From Vibrio toranzoniae (GTDB lineage Bacteria; Pseudomonadota; Gammaproteobacteria; Enterobacterales; Vibrionaceae): 64,000 bases of DNA. The stretch is from positions 372,001 to 436,000 of the forward strand of contig NZ_AP025515.1 of NCBI RefSeq assembly GCF_024347655.1, read 5' to 3'. How positions within the stretch are numbered: the stretch's first letter is position 1; each line of letters opens with the position of its first letter. Below the pieces are notes generated by a model, which was not told the DNA's origin, did no database searches, and was given only the letters and a program-made list of their open reading frames with translations. The position numbers and the translations under genes are program-made. This document shows, piece after piece, positions 1 through 9,308 of this stretch.

Positions 1-486
1 AGTGGCGAAAAGGAACAGCAACAAAGATATAAAACCTAGCAATACAACTCCCATGGAAAACCAAGTGACTATATTGTTTATCCAGACATCTTTTTTGCCC
101 ACCTTTAGTTCCACTCGCCCTGATTCACCTAAAGACATAAATGGGTAAGCTCTTCGCAGGAAGAACCAACGGGCTTGATTAGGGTACTTCTTGTTGATAT
201 TGATCAACGCTTCTCGGTAAGGCTTATCAGCGCGTATTCCATGACTTTGATGAAACAATTGAGCTTCAACATTTTCTTTAATTGCAAACTTCGTATTGTC
301 ACTGAGGTGATGATTATCCAAACTCTTAATCAACAAATCTAACTGCTTAGATTTTCGTTCGTGCAGCCCCTTGTAGACTCCCGAAAGATCAATCTTATAT
401 AGCCAAAAAAGCACAACAGACAAGGTAATGATAGACAGTTGTGCTTTTTCTATAACTTGAACTACATCTGCTAACCCTCGATACTC
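1..486 (-). CDS. Cassette-encoded membrane protein, partial at the window edge
   Basis: The minus frame is open for 162 codons, from just after a TAG stop at 487-489 to the left edge. The translation has an N-terminal hydrophobic stretch (around IITLSVVLFWLY), a charged middle of about 90 residues, and a second hydrophobic stretch ending at the edge (around VVLLGFISLLLFLF). This suggests two membrane segments with a soluble domain between them. No ATG, GTG or TTG lies in a good place near the start, so the true start is unclear and may be unconventional or hidden by a mutation. A GGAG-like ribosome site sits just upstream. I do not recognise the family. Confidence 0.5.
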
Positions 487-494
487 CTACTGAA

Positions 495-618
495 ATTTAA
501 CGCCCTGTTAAGTAGTGAGGCACGCTATACAAAAGCTTCTGCACTACTCCGTAAACACAAACTCACTGCAAACCAAAAATGCCACGCGTGCCGAATCTGC
601 TTGAACAGTTTGTTATGC
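495..618 (-). repeat. attC 1
   Basis: Cores are ATTTAAC and GTTATGC (plus-strand reading), 124 bp. It belongs to the cassette holding the ABM-domain gene at 621-896. Confidence 0.9.
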
Positions 619-620
619 GT

Positions 621-896
621 TTACTCCAAAATCTCATAGTGACGTTCAACGTTTAAGGTCACTTTACCCCAATGAGATGCTTTGACTCTTTTCTGATGTT
701 GTTCAAAAGCCACTTTATCTGTGAACTCTTCATAAACGTCGAAGCGAAGAGCGTTTTCCGAATTTTGAATGACACTAAACGTGATACATCCAGTTTCTTC
801 GAGAGTAAGACGTTTATGGTTTACCAACTCATTTTTTACTAATTCAAGCTCCGATTCAGGAACTAAAATAAAACCTTTCAATGTTACTTTTGACAT
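621..896 (-). CDS. ABM-domain (putative quinol monooxygenase-like) protein
   Basis: A 91-residue protein beginning MSKVTLKGFILV. The pattern of an N-terminal beta strand, then 'ESELELVKNEL', a Cys-Ile-Thr-Phe strand, 'RFDVYEEFTDKVAFEQHQKRVKASHWGK' and a last strand is that of the antibiotic-biosynthesis-monooxygenase (ABM, dimeric alpha/beta-barrel) fold. Family members act on quinones or small aromatics or serve as stress proteins; the substrate here cannot be told. I chose the ATG at 896 because AAGGAAATTC precedes it; the longer open frame runs into the upstream attC. It is the only gene of its cassette and its stop lies against attC 1. Confidence 0.8.
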   Translation of the reverse strand: MSKVTLKGFILVPESELELVKNELVNHKRLTLEETGCITFSVIQNSENALRFDVYEEFTDKVAFEQHQKRVKASHWGKVTLNVERHYEILE

Positions 897-911
897 GAAT
901 TTCCTTGTGAC

Positions 912-1036
912 GCATAACGCTAAGCTAAGTAGTGAGCAACGCAATACGAAGCCACCGCATAACACCTTAAACACATGAATCAACGCATACTAAAAATGCC
1001 ACGCGTTGCGAATCTGACTTAAGCGCTTTGTTAGTT
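912..1036 (-). repeat. attC 2 (type I, of cassette body A1)
   Basis: Cores GCATAAC and GTTAGTT, 125 bp. It carries the AACGCTAAGCTAAG signature found at every attC of the A/B/C body family (except the changed end of some neighbours), followed by the GTAGTGAGCAACG version called type I here. Confidence 0.9.
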
Positions 1037-1458
1037 TGCCACCACGATGAAGCCAGATGTTTAGCGCCAAGATACTGAATTAGTTGTGAAACTACTGGCT
1101 TTGAACGCAAAAGTAAAACGGGCAGCTCAGAATTAAAACCCAACCGACAAAACACGCTTGGTTAAGAAGCGACATACGACAAACAACCACGGTTTGAAGC
1201 ACTTTAACTGGCAAAGGATTCGTTCGACCAGCCTGACAACCAAATATGGCCAAGCCATTTGTTATGAATTAGCCGCCAAGACAAAGAAAACGCACCAAAG
1301 AAACTAGCAACAATGTTAGAGCCAGTAAGTGACTAACGTACCGAAAACACTTCCAATACAGTGCCAGCGGAAAGTTCGCGAGGTTGGAAAAGGAACAGGT
1401 GAATAGCTAGGACGCAGGACAAAGCTTTTAGACCACAAACGCTTTTCTGCTCCTTGCA
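1037..1458 (-). repeat. ORF-less cassette body A1
   Basis: First of 11 type A bodies (about 420-423 bp). No start codon with a ribosome site opens a frame in the cassette direction. The plus-strand small ORF seen in other copies begins with GTG here and meets a TAA after about 16 codons, so it is broken. Confidence 0.85.
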
Positions 1459-1583
1459 AACTAACGATGAGTTAAGGCGTGAGCAACGCAATACATCAGT
1501 CACTGCAGACCCCGTAATCACTTATATCAACGCATAGTAAAAATGCCACGCGTTGTGAGTCGCTCTTGAACGTCTTGTTATAT
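1459..1583 (-). repeat. attC 3 (hairpin cassette H1)
   Basis: Cores AACTAAC and GTTATAT. It has the GATGAGTTAAGGCGTGAG variant that is shared only with the two other hairpin cassettes. Confidence 0.9.
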
Positions 1584-1863
1584 TAGTGACCAAAACTTCA
1601 TGATATCGCACTATCAATCTTTCACGCGCTCAATTGCCCTTTGGACACGCAAAAATCGAAGCTGAGGCAGCGGAAAATGCCTTACCTCAAAGCACAGCTC
1701 GTTCTGATTTTAATCGCAAGCGTATTAACCAGACGAGCTGTGCTTTGAGGGTAGCATGAGAATGCCCCCTGCTCACCCTTATTTTCGCTTGTAAGAGGCA
1801 CACTCGATCTTACGTAATACTTTGAATTCAAAGCGTTACACCTTAAACTTAGTAAACGTCACT
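1584..1863 (-). repeat. ORF-less hairpin cassette body H1
   Basis: A 280-bp body without a plausible gene in either direction. It contains a perfect 17-bp inverted repeat, 1685-1701 (CCTCAAAGCACAGCTCG) with 1734-1750, around a 32-nt loop that can pair further with one bulge. No T-run follows, so it does not look like an intrinsic terminator. It matches H2 and H3 throughout; only the start core differs by one base (GTTATGT instead of GTTATAT). Confidence 0.85.
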
Positions 1864-1991
1864 ACATAACGCCGCATTAAGTGGTGAGCAACGCAGACCA
1901 CTGAGCCTAAAGCATTGTGCCGTAAACACTAAAGTTGAAGCAAACTAAAAATGCCGAGCGTTGGGAATCCGTCTTAAATGCTTTGTTATAT
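1864..1991 (-). repeat. attC 4
   Basis: Cores ACATAAC and GTTATAT, 128 bp, GCCGCATTAAGTGGTGAG variant. It follows the DUF922-like gene, whose TAA stop overlaps the GTTATAT core. Confidence 0.9.
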
Positions 1992-2588
1992 GCGTGGTGA
2001 CATTGGCACGAAAGGTATTTCGCATATTTTTAAGTAAGGCTCCTCACCAAATGGAGACTCTGCTAATTCAATTTCTCCATGCGATGTATAAACGTCAAAC
2101 AGCGCATTACTTTCCACTAAGTCACCTTCAAGTTCAGTGACTCTATCATTAGCACTACTGCACCTTCCGCGCTGCCCACCTTTGAAGGCTAAATAAATTT
2201 CATGCATCGACTTAACTGCAAGAGCACAATGAATCTGCTCATGTCGATAGAGCTTTTCTAGATATAGGCGAAACTCCTCCGCTGATTCAACTGAAGTCTT
2301 AGACATTTCGAACTTCGGAAGTGTATAGGTAACTTCCAGCTTAAATTCATTAATTTCGCAAGTATCATCATTCGTATTGAAGTCATATTTCCACGCGGTG
2401 TACCCGTCAAAGCCTTCATTTACGAGAAACTCAGGTCTAGCGTTAAATGAGCGTTCAATTTCTTCAACACTATTCCCGCTAACCTCATACACTTCGAACT
2501 TTTTTTGGAAGGGAAAATCTACCTTGACGTCAGCATTAGCCTGACTGGACGCCATTAAGCAACATATTGAAAGTACTATTTTTTTCAT
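1986..2588 (-). CDS. Secreted DUF922-like predicted zinc peptidase
   Basis: A 200-residue protein. Residues 1-19 (MKKIVLSICCLMASSQANA) form a signal peptide with an AxA cleavage site, so it should act in the periplasm or outside. Further on, 'AWKYDF', a Cys near 'DDTCEI' and the beta-rich 'KLEVTYTLPKF' precede an HExxH motif in 'YRHEQIHCALA', then a conserved-looking Cys. This order fits DUF922, a family predicted to be Zn-dependent proteases. Of two adjacent ATGs I prefer the second (2588), spaced properly from AAGGA; the longer frame reads through attC 5. No partner gene shares the cassette. Target unknown; peptidase activity is inferred. Confidence 0.7.
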   Translation of the reverse strand: MKKIVLSICCLMASSQANADVKVDFPFQKKFEVYEVSGNSVEEIERSFNARPEFLVNEGFDGYTAWKYDFNTNDDTCEINEFKLEVTYTLPKFEMSKTSVESAEEFRLYLEKLYRHEQIHCALAVKSMHEIYLAFKGGQRGRCSSANDRVTELEGDLVESNALFDVYTSHGEIELAESPFGEEPYLKICEIPFVPMSPRI

Positions 2589-2603
2589 CATCTTCCTTGA
2601 AGC

Positions 2604-2700
2604 ATATAACGCCGCATTAAGGTGTGAGCGGCGCTTGGCTATACTTGAGCGAAGCGAAACTGCCAAGCGTTGCGAATCACTCTTAAATGCTTTGTTATGT
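2604..2700 (-). repeat. attC 5 (short, 97 bp)
   Basis: Cores ATATAAC and GTTATGT. Its centre reads CTTGGCTATACTTGAGCG and it is nearly identical to attC 29, although the genes attached to the two sites are unrelated. Confidence 0.9.
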
Positions 2701-2720
2701 GCGTACTCAACCCGTCGTGT

Positions 2721-2969
2721 TTATGCCAGCATGTGTCTCGCTGTATTCCTATCCCCTACATTTTGCACATACACTTCAATAGAGCATCCTTGTGTCTGAT
2801 TTTTATATGTTTCGCCACCCAATGAGTAAAAGTCTGAATGTACGATCACATCACCGATTTCAGGTTCATCAGTATCCAAAAGCTCAAATATCACATATTC
2901 ACCAGAACCATCAATTTCAGCTGCATAAATACCTGCCGAAGGGCTAATACCTGCTACTACTGCTTTCAT
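2721..2969 (-). CDS. Small cassette protein of unknown function
   Basis: An 82-residue acidic protein starting MKAVVAGISPSAG, with ATG at 2969 preceded by GGAG at good spacing. The first 50 residues alternate like a small beta-rich domain (AGIYAAEIDGSGEYVIFELLD, EIGDVIVHSDF); the tail ends NTARHMLA. There is no signal peptide or membrane segment. I do not recognise the family. It is the sole gene of its cassette, followed by attC 5. Confidence 0.7.
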   Translation of the reverse strand: MKAVVAGISPSAGIYAAEIDGSGEYVIFELLDTDEPEIGDVIVHSDFYSLGGETYKNQTQGCSIEVYVQNVGDRNTARHMLA

Positions 2970-3083
2970 TTAGAACTCCATTTAACCATTAATTACAAGA
3001 TGAAATACCAATAACCAATTTACCCCATTCAGGTTTAATCACCGAATTATCAATACGTTTAAAAGTGGTTGTTCAAGAAAAGC

Positions 3084-3208
3084 ACATAACGCTAAGCTAA
3101 GTAGTGAGCAACGTAACACGAAGCCACCGCATACCACCTTAAACACATAAATCAACGCATACTAAAAATGCCACGCGTTGCGAATCTGCCTTAAGCGCTT
3201 TGTTAGTT
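3084..3208 (-). repeat. attC 6 (type I, of body A2)
   Basis: Cores ACATAAC and GTTAGTT, 125 bp. Confidence 0.9.
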
Positions 3209-3630
3209 TGCCACCGCGATGAAACCAAAGTTTAGCACCAAGATGCTGAATTAATGATGAAACTACTGGCTTTGAATGCAAAAGTAAAACGAGCAGCTTA
3301 GAATTTAAATACAGCCAACAAAACGCACTTGGCGAAGAAGCGACATACGACAAATGACCACGGTTTGAAGCGCTTTAACTGGCAAAGGATTCATTCAATT
3401 AACCTGACAACCAAGTGTGACCAAGCCATTTGTTAGCGAAATTAGTCACCAAGACAAAGAAGACGCACCACAGAACTAGCAACAATGTTAGAACCAGTAA
3501 GTGACTCACTCGCCGCAAACGCTTCCAACATAGCGCCACCGGAAAGAGAGTGAGATTAGAAAGCTGTCAGGTGAATAGCTAGAACGTAGAACAAAGCTTT
3601 TATGCCACAAACGCTTTTCTGCTCCTTGCA
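3209..3630 (-). repeat. ORF-less cassette body A2
   Basis: Type A body, 422 bp. The plus-strand small ORF starts with ATG but meets TAG where other copies have CAG (GCAGCTTAG). Confidence 0.85.
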
Positions 3631-3758
3631 AACTAACGCCGCGTTAAGTGGTGAGCAACGCCAACCACCCTACCTAAACCATTGTGACATAATCACTTAA
3701 CTTAAAATAAACCGAAATCGCCAAGCGTTGCGAATCCGTCTTAAACGCTTTGTTATGA
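3631..3758 (-). repeat. attC 7
   Basis: Cores AACTAAC and GTTATGA, 128 bp; belongs to the MmcQ/YjbR cassette. Confidence 0.9.
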
Positions 3759-4133
3759 GCGTGGTTCAGCTAGGTGCTCTATGCCCAACTCTCGTTGCCT
3801 GCGCTTACTTAAACCACTCGCGACAATTCGGTATGATTCCGATAAATAATACTTTAGGTCATCGTCTAATTTGCCTGAAGTCTCAACTTGCTGTATCCAC
3901 TTCATTCCACGACTAGCAAAATATGGAGCCGGTTTATAACCTTCACAATCACTTAGAAAGTCGAAATTTAAGTTGGAGGTTTTAAACGTGAATGCAGCTT
4001 GAGAACCATCGCTCCAACCTCCTATGGCAAAAACTTTACCACCAACCTTCCATACATCGGAATTACCCCATTGAACGACGTGACTCGTTCCGGCAAAAGA
4101 TCCGCAAAAATGGTTAAATTCTTCGTAATTCAT
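3753..4133 (-). CDS. MmcQ/YjbR family protein
   Basis: A 126-residue protein. The N-terminus 'MNYEEFNHFCGSFAGTSHVVQWGNSDVWKVGGKVFAIGGW', the central 'FTFKTS' strand, and 'PAPYFASRGMKWIQ' followed by 'LSKRRQREL' are the marks of the MmcQ/YjbR (CyaY-like fold) family, which binds DNA in some members. The length is normal for the family, so the cassette gene looks intact. The start is ATG at 4133, with a GGGAAAT-type ribosome site upstream. The stop TAA overlaps the attC 7 core. Cellular role in an integron is unknown. Confidence 0.85.
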   Translation of the reverse strand: MNYEEFNHFCGSFAGTSHVVQWGNSDVWKVGGKVFAIGGWSDGSQAAFTFKTSNLNFDFLSDCEGYKPAPYFASRGMKWIQQVETSGKLDDDLKYYLSESYRIVASGLSKRRQRELGIEHLAEPRS

Positions 4134-4151
4134 ACTGATTTCCCTATTAGC

Positions 4152-4276
4152 TCATAACGCTAAGCTAAGTAGTGAGCAACGTAATACGAAGCCACCGCAT
4201 AACACCTTAAACACATAAATCAACGCATACTAAAAATGGCACGCGTTGCGAGTCTGCCTTAAGCGCTTTGTTAGTT
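4152..4276 (-). repeat. attC 8 (type I, of body A3)
   Basis: Cores TCATAAC and GTTAGTT, 125 bp. Confidence 0.9.
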
Positions 4277-4696
4277 TGCCACCGCTATGAAGCCAGAGGT
4301 TTAACGCCAAGGTGCTGAATTGGTTACAAAACTACTGACTTTGAATGCAAAAGTAAAACGGGCAGCTCAGAATTTAAATACAACCAACAAAACGCACTTG
4401 GCTAAGAAGCGACATACGACAAATGGCCACGGTTTAAAGCGCTTTAACTGGCAAAGGATTCGTTCGACTAACCTGACAACCAAATGTGACTAAGCTATTT
4501 GTTAGCGAATGAGCCGCCAAGACAAAGAAAACGCATCAAAGAACTAGTAACAATGTTAGAGCCAGTAAGTGACTCACTCACCGCAAACGCTTCCAACATA
4601 GTGCCACCGGAAAGTCCGTGAGATTGGAAAACGAACAGGTGTAAAGCATAAAAACCGGACTATGCTTTTAGACCACAACGTTTTTCTGCCTTTGCA
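4277..4696 (-). repeat. ORF-less cassette body A3
   Basis: Type A body, 420 bp. The plus-strand frame is open here but its ATG is changed (TACAAA). Confidence 0.85.
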
Positions 4697-4824
4697 AACT
4701 AACGCCGCGTTAAGTAGTGAGCAACGCTTACCACCAGACTTAACCCATTGTGCCGTAATCACTAAATTCAAAGCAAACCGAAAATGCCGAGCGTTGCGAA
4801 TCTGTCTTAAACGCATTGTTATAC
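4697..4824 (-). repeat. attC 9
   Basis: Cores AACTAAC and GTTATAC, 128 bp; belongs to the 245-residue unknown gene. Confidence 0.9.
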
Positions 4825-5556
4825 GTGTGGTATAGCACCGATCTGCTCAAGTCCCTCTTTGATTAAATCTTTGTTTAGTTTGTTGTAATGAAAACAAGGA
4901 TGTGGAGAGCCAATAACAAACACCTCGTCTCCATGCATATCTAGTGAACAAAACTTATAGCTAGTCGAATTGATAGGAACAATCACAGTTTCTTTCAACC
5001 TCGGATAATAATCTCTCAAATACTTCCACGCAGAATGCCCTTGGTCGGCATTACCATAGGCGAAAATTACTCTAGGGTTAGAATTTTTCACTACGAAGTC
5101 ATCAAAAAAACCCATTGATGCATTAAGTAAGCCTTTCAAATTAGTAAACGTGTCCGTTTCACTTCTCAATATCTCAAACTGATTTTTGATATCACCAACA
5201 CCGTTGGATGCCAACAAAAGCCCATTAGTTAAAATCATATTTGACACTGAAAACTTAGAATTTCCAAAGCACTCATTAAGGACATCAGGGAGCTTGATTA
5301 GCTCTTTTCGCAAAGGCGATACTCCCCAATCACCAGATAAAAGGTGACTGTATTGTGGATTTCTAGCTCTCTCTTTCACCCACTCTACATTGGTTTTTAT
5401 CGCATCGGTCATGTTCCCATTAGTGCCCAACAAGATGAGATTGATATCTTCTTTTTTGTTATCAAAGACGTCAAAAGCGTTATCAAAAGGACTGCCTAAT
5501 ATGTGTGAAAGTCCATGCTTCTCTAGTAATTTCGCTATAGTTTCTAATTTATTCAT
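4819..5556 (-). CDS. Cassette protein of unknown function, weakly UDG-fold-like
   Basis: A 245-residue soluble protein, large for a cassette gene, starting MNKLETIAKLLEKHG at ATG 5556. Two patches loosely recall the uracil-DNA-glycosylase superfamily: 'INLILLGTNGN' near residue 40 (compare the GxNP-type motif) and 'VFVIGSPHPCF' near residue 220 (compare the HPS-type motif), with a beta strand before each. The match is weak and from memory, so I give no function. There is no signal peptide or membrane segment. The stop overlaps the attC 9 core. Confidence 0.7.
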   Translation of the reverse strand: MNKLETIAKLLEKHGLSHILGSPFDNAFDVFDNKKEDINLILLGTNGNMTDAIKTNVEWVKERARNPQYSHLLSGDWGVSPLRKELIKLPDVLNECFGNSKFSVSNMILTNGLLLASNGVGDIKNQFEILRSETDTFTNLKGLLNASMGFFDDFVVKNSNPRVIFAYGNADQGHSAWKYLRDYYPRLKETVIVPINSTSYKFCSLDMHGDEVFVIGSPHPCFHYNKLNKDLIKEGLEQIGAIPHV

Positions 5557-5586
5557 AATCGTAATTTCTCACAAAAGCGAAGATAC

Positions 5587-5714
5587 GTATAACGCCGCGT
5601 TAAGTAGTGAGCAACGCCGACCACCACGCCTAAAATATTGTGCCGTAAACACTAAATTCAAATCAAACCGAAAATGCCGAGCGTTGCGAATCTGCCTTAA
5701 ACGCTTTGTTATGC
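5587..5714 (-). repeat. attC 10
   Basis: Cores GTATAAC and GTTATGC, 128 bp; belongs to the GNAT cassette. Confidence 0.9.
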
Positions 5715-6119
5715 GTGCGGCTTAAATTTCTTCGTCATTCCTTGGCTGGATGGAGAAACAAGCTTGTACCCTAATTTCTCGTAAAACACTGGCTCATCTG
5801 CGATCATTGAAACATAAGAGCCTTCAAGAGCAACCGACGACAAATAGTTATCTATATGCTCCATGACCTTCCGGCCTAACCCTTGGCCTTGATAGTTCGG
5901 ATCAACTGCAACATCCACGACTTCAAAGTTACATGCGCCGTCTCCAACTACCCGCCCCATAGCAATTAGCACATCATCATCTCGAACCGAGATAGCGTAC
6001 AAGCTATTTGGCAAAGCAATAGTGGCAGCTTTTAACGACTTTGGAGACAGCCCAGCCTTCACTCTCATTTCGCAAAATTCTGACGGGCTAGGGACTTTTG
6101 CTTCGTATGTTATTGTCAT
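5709..6119 (-). CDS. GNAT family N-acetyltransferase
   Basis: A 136-residue protein. The acetyl-CoA pyrophosphate loop is plain: 'VDVAVDPNYQGQGLGRKVMEHI' contains the QGQGLG form of the (Q/R)xxGx(G/A) motif. The C-terminal 'PVFYEKLGYKLV' is the usual last GNAT motif, with the conserved Phe-Tyr-x-x-x-Gly-Phe/Tyr pattern. The acceptor substrate cannot be predicted; cassette GNATs include drug- and toxin-modifying enzymes. I use ATG 6119 because GGAG lies 9 nt before it, whereas it abuts the other in-frame ATG at 6128. Confidence 0.88.
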   Translation of the reverse strand: MTITYEAKVPSPSEFCEMRVKAGLSPKSLKAATIALPNSLYAISVRDDDVLIAMGRVVGDGACNFEVVDVAVDPNYQGQGLGRKVMEHIDNYLSSVALEGSYVSMIADEPVFYEKLGYKLVSPSSQGMTKKFKPHA

Positions 6120-6203
6120 GATGTACATCTCCTTTTATTACATTCGGAGCATACACAAGACAACTGTATAAATAAACATGTGAAGTGAGTTTTTGATTAG
6201 TAC

Positions 6204-6328
6204 GCATAACGCTAAGCTAAGTAGTGAGCAACACAATACGAAGCCACCGCATAATACCTTAAACACATAAATCAACGCATACTAAAAATGCCACGCGTTG
6301 CGAATCTGCCTTAAGCGCTTTGTTAGTT
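6204..6328 (-). repeat. attC 11 (type I, of body A4)
   Basis: Cores GCATAAC and GTTAGTT, 125 bp. Apart from the first core it is the same as attC 19. Confidence 0.9.
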
Positions 6329-6750
6329 TGCCACCACGATGAAGCCAAAGGCTTAGCGCCAAGATGCTGAATTAATGATGAAACTACTGGATTTAAACAC
6401 AAAGGTAAAACGGACAGCTCAGAAGTTAAACCCAACCAACAAAATGCACTTGGCTAAGAAGCGACAGACGACAAACAACGACGGTTTGACGTGCTTTAAC
6501 TGACAAAGGATTCGTTCGACCAACCTGACAACCAAATATGATCAAGCCATTTGTTAACAAATTAGCTGCCAAGAAAAAGAAAACGCACCAAAGAACTAGC
6601 AACAATGTTAGAACCAGTAAGTGACTCACTCACCGCAAACACTTCCGATATAGTGCCACCGGAGAGTTCGTGAGATTGGAGAAGGAACAGGTGGATAGCT
6701 AGAACGCAGAACAAGGCTTTTAGACTACAAACGCTTTTCTGCCCTTTGCA
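6329..6750 (-). repeat. ORF-less cassette body A4
   Basis: Type A body, 422 bp, reading base for base like A9 (10,529-10,950), 4,200 bp away. The plus-strand small ORF is ended early by TGA (AACTGACAAAGG). Confidence 0.85.
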
Positions 6751-6878
6751 AACTAACGCCGCGTTAAGTAGTGAGCAACGCTACCACTGAACTTAACCAT
6801 ACCACCTTAAACACAAAACCCAACGATGGAATGAAAAATGCCATGCGTTGGGAATCTGTCTTAAACGCTTTGTTAGAA
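6751..6878 (-). repeat. attC 12
   Basis: Cores AACTAAC and GTTAGAA, 128 bp; belongs to the Nudix cassette. Confidence 0.9.
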
Positions 6879-6884
6879 CTGTAG

Positions 6885-7277
6885 TTAAAGGTATTGCCCA
6901 ACCCTGAAAAACTCAGCAAGTGCCAATTTATCAGCTTCAATACTAACTGGAGCTGATAATAGCGGATACCAATGCACACTTTCAGCTTCTTGTGCTGAAA
7001 TTGCCCCCGACCAACTGTCAACAACATAATAATGAATCAATTGCAGTTCACTAGTTGGATGATATAGGGAACAGAGATATTTGTATGATTTAGGGCTTAC
7101 ATTCAATTCTTCGCTAACTTCACGAAACAAGGCTTGGGCTTGGCTTTCATCACCTTCGATATGCCCACCGGGAATATTTATTACGCCCACATCTGTTTCT
7201 CTTATTTCGCTACGTTTTTCGAGTAACACGCTATCGTACTCGATCAACATAAAAGATACGCATTCATGCACTTTCAT
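6885..7277 (-). CDS. Nudix hydrolase
   Basis: A 130-residue protein. The Nudix box is complete in its catalytic residues: 'GGHIEGDESQAQALFREVSEELNV' gives G-x5-E-x7-REVSEE, with Asn where the final Gly is usual. The family hydrolyses nucleoside diphosphate derivatives, with the Glu cluster binding Mg2+; the substrate is not evident. The start is ATG 7277 (MKVHECVSFML), with AGGGA upstream. The stop lies just inside attC 12. The right end of the cassette is the TTCTAAC core, which matches its own attC core GTTAGAA. Confidence 0.88.
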   Translation of the reverse strand: MKVHECVSFMLIEYDSVLLEKRSEIRETDVGVINIPGGHIEGDESQAQALFREVSEELNVSPKSYKYLCSLYHPTSELQLIHYYVVDSWSGAISAQEAESVHWYPLLSAPVSIEADKLALAEFFRVGQYL

Positions 7278-7293
7278 CAAATTTCCCTATAAG

Positions 7294-7418
7294 TTCTAAC
7301 GCTAAGCTAAGTAGTGAGCAACGCAATACGAAGCCACCGCATAACACCTTAAACACATAAATCAACGCATACTAAAAATGCCGCGCGTTGCGAGTCTGTC
7401 TTAAGCGCTTTGTTAGTT
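7294..7418 (-). repeat. attC 13 (type I, of body A5)
   Basis: Cores TTCTAAC and GTTAGTT, 125 bp. Confidence 0.9.
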
Positions 7419-7840
7419 TGCCACCGCGATGAAACCAGGGGTTTAGCGCCAAGGTGCTGAATTAGTTGTGAAACTACTGGCTTTGAATGCAAAAGTAAAA
7501 CGGACAGCTCAGAATTTAAATACCACCGACAAAACGCGCTTGGCTAAGAAGCGACATACGACAAATGACTACGGTTTGAAGCGCTTTAACTGGCAAAGGA
7601 TTCATTCGACTAACCTGACAACCAAGTGCGACCAAGCCATTTATAAGCACCTTAGCCACCAAGACAAAGAAAACGCACCAAAGAACTAGCAACAATGTTA
7701 GAACCTGTAAGTGACTAACTCACCGCAAACGCTTCCGACATAATGCCACCGGAAAGTGCGTGAGATTAGAAAACGAACAGGTGTAAAGCATAAAAACCGG
7801 ACTATGCTCTTAGACCACAAACGCTTTTCTGCCCTTTGCA
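7419..7840 (-). repeat. ORF-less cassette body A5
   Basis: Type A body, 422 bp. It keeps the plus-strand 73-codon ORF intact (7468-7689), which is antisense to the cassette direction and lacks a ribosome site. Confidence 0.85.
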
Positions 7841-7965
7841 AACTAACGATGAGTTAAGGCGTGAGCAACGCAATACATCAGTCACTGCAGACCCCGTAAT
7901 CACTTATATCAACGCATAGTAAAAATGCCACGCGTTGTGAGTCGCTCTTGAACGTCTTGTTATAT
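7841..7965 (-). repeat. attC 14 (hairpin cassette H2)
   Basis: Cores AACTAAC and GTTATAT; same as attC 3 and attC 26. Confidence 0.9.
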
Positions 7966-8245
7966 TAGTGACCAAAACTTCATGATATCGCACTATCAAT
8001 CTTTCACGCGCTCAATTGCCCTTTGGACACGCAAAAATCGAAGCTGAGGCAGCGGAAAATGCCTTACCTCAAAGCACAGCTCGTTCTGATTTTAATCGCA
8101 AGCGTATTAACCAGACGAGCTGTGCTTTGAGGGTAGCATGAGAATGCCCCCTGCTCACCCTTATTTTCGCTTGTAAGAGGCACACTCGATCTTACGTAAT
8201 ACTTTGAATTCAAAGCGTTACACCTTAAACTTAGTAAACGTCACT
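7966..8245 (-). repeat. ORF-less hairpin cassette body H2
   Basis: Second copy of the 280-bp body. The 17-bp stem arms lie at 8067-8083 and 8116-8132. Confidence 0.85.
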
Positions 8246-8370
8246 ATATAACGCTAAGCTAAGTAGTGAGCAACGCAATACGAAGCCACCGCATAACACC
8301 TTAAACACATAAATCAACGCATACTAAAAATGCTACGCGTTGCGAATCTGTCTTAAGCGCTTTGTTAGTT
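8246..8370 (-). repeat. attC 15 (type I, of body B1)
   Basis: Cores ATATAAC and GTTAGTT, 125 bp. Confidence 0.9.
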
Positions 8371-8762
8371 TGCCACCACGATGAAATCAGAGGTTTAGCG
8401 CCAAGATGCTGAATTGGTTATGAAACTACTGGCTTTGAATACAAAAGTAAAACGAACAGCTCAGAATTCAAACCCAACCAACAAAACAAACTTGGCTAAG
8501 AAGACTTTCGTAAATGCCGACAGCCACAAATACCATCTTTCAATGTTCCCACTTAACTTTCAAAACCAAAGAAGCAGCGCGCAAGAATATTGAAAAATGA
8601 ACCTTACTAATACGAAAGAAATGAGTAACACGGAAGCCAATTAACCGAAAAACTGGCTACGCGAGATGCCTATTTCGATGAAAAGTCTTTGGGAAATAAC
8701 AGGTGAATAGCTAGGACGCAGAACAAAGCTTTCAGACCATAAATGCCTTTCTGCCCTTTGCA
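8371..8762 (-). repeat. ORF-less cassette body B1
   Basis: Type B body, 392 bp. Its two ends match type A, but from about 8503 to 8698 the middle is replaced by a different module (starting AAGACTTTCGTAAATGCCG). A plus-strand ORF (8420-8593, 57 aa) shares its first 28 or so residues with the type A ORF and then diverges. Confidence 0.85.
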
Positions 8763-8887
8763 AACTAACGCTAAGCTAAGTAGTGAGCAACGTAATACGA
8801 AGTCACCGCATAACACCTTAAACACATAAATCAACGCATGGTAAAAATGCCACGCGTTGCGAATCTGCCTTAAGCGCTTTGTTAGTT
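8763..8887 (-). repeat. attC 16 (type I, of body A6)
   Basis: Cores AACTAAC and GTTAGTT, 125 bp. Confidence 0.9.
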
Positions 8888-9308
8888 TGCCACCGCGATG
8901 AAACTAGAGGTTTAGCGCCAAGGTGCTGAATTAGTTATAAAACTACTGGCTTTGAACACAAAAGTAAAACGAGCAGCTTAGAATTTAAATGCAACCGACA
9001 AAACGCACTTGGCTAGGAAGCGACATACGACAAACAACCACGGTTTGAAGCGCTTTAACTGGCAAAGGATTCATTCGACCAACCTGACAACCAAATATGA
9101 CCAAGCCATTTGTTAACGAATTAGCCGCCAAGACAAAGAAAACACACCAACGAACTAGCAACAATGCTAGAACCAGTAAGTGACTAACGCACCGCAAACG
9201 CTTCCAACACAGTGCCACCGGAAAGTTCGTGAGATTGGAAAACGAACAGGTGAATACTAGAACGTAGGACAAGACTCTTAGACCACAAACGCTTTTCTGC
9301 CCTTTGCA
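8888..9308 (-). repeat. ORF-less cassette body A6
   Basis: Type A body, 421 bp; the plus-strand ORF lacks its ATG and meets a TAG early (GCAGCTTAG). Confidence 0.85.

Noticed and set aside
621..983. Longer N-termini for cassette genes (e.g. from 983, 2666, 15653)
   Set aside because: The added residues are translated attC DNA, and good ribosome sites exist at the inner starts.
1685..1750. 17-bp hairpin of the H cassettes as an intrinsic terminator
   Set aside because: The loop is long (32 nt) and no T-run follows on either strand.
4819..5556. Calling the 245-aa cassette protein a uracil-DNA glycosylase
   Set aside because: Only two loose motif likenesses; the catalytic residues are not clearly present.
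6426..6629. Leftward hydrophobic ORFs in type A bodies (also 8985-9272, 9532-9765, 10626-10829) as a membrane peptide
   Set aside because: They begin at different places, some run through attC sequence, none has a ribosome site, and the frame is broken in most copies.
7468..7689. Plus-strand 73-aa ORF as a real cassette gene
   Set aside because: It runs against the cassette direction, lacks a ribosome site, and is damaged in most copies; kept only as a finding.
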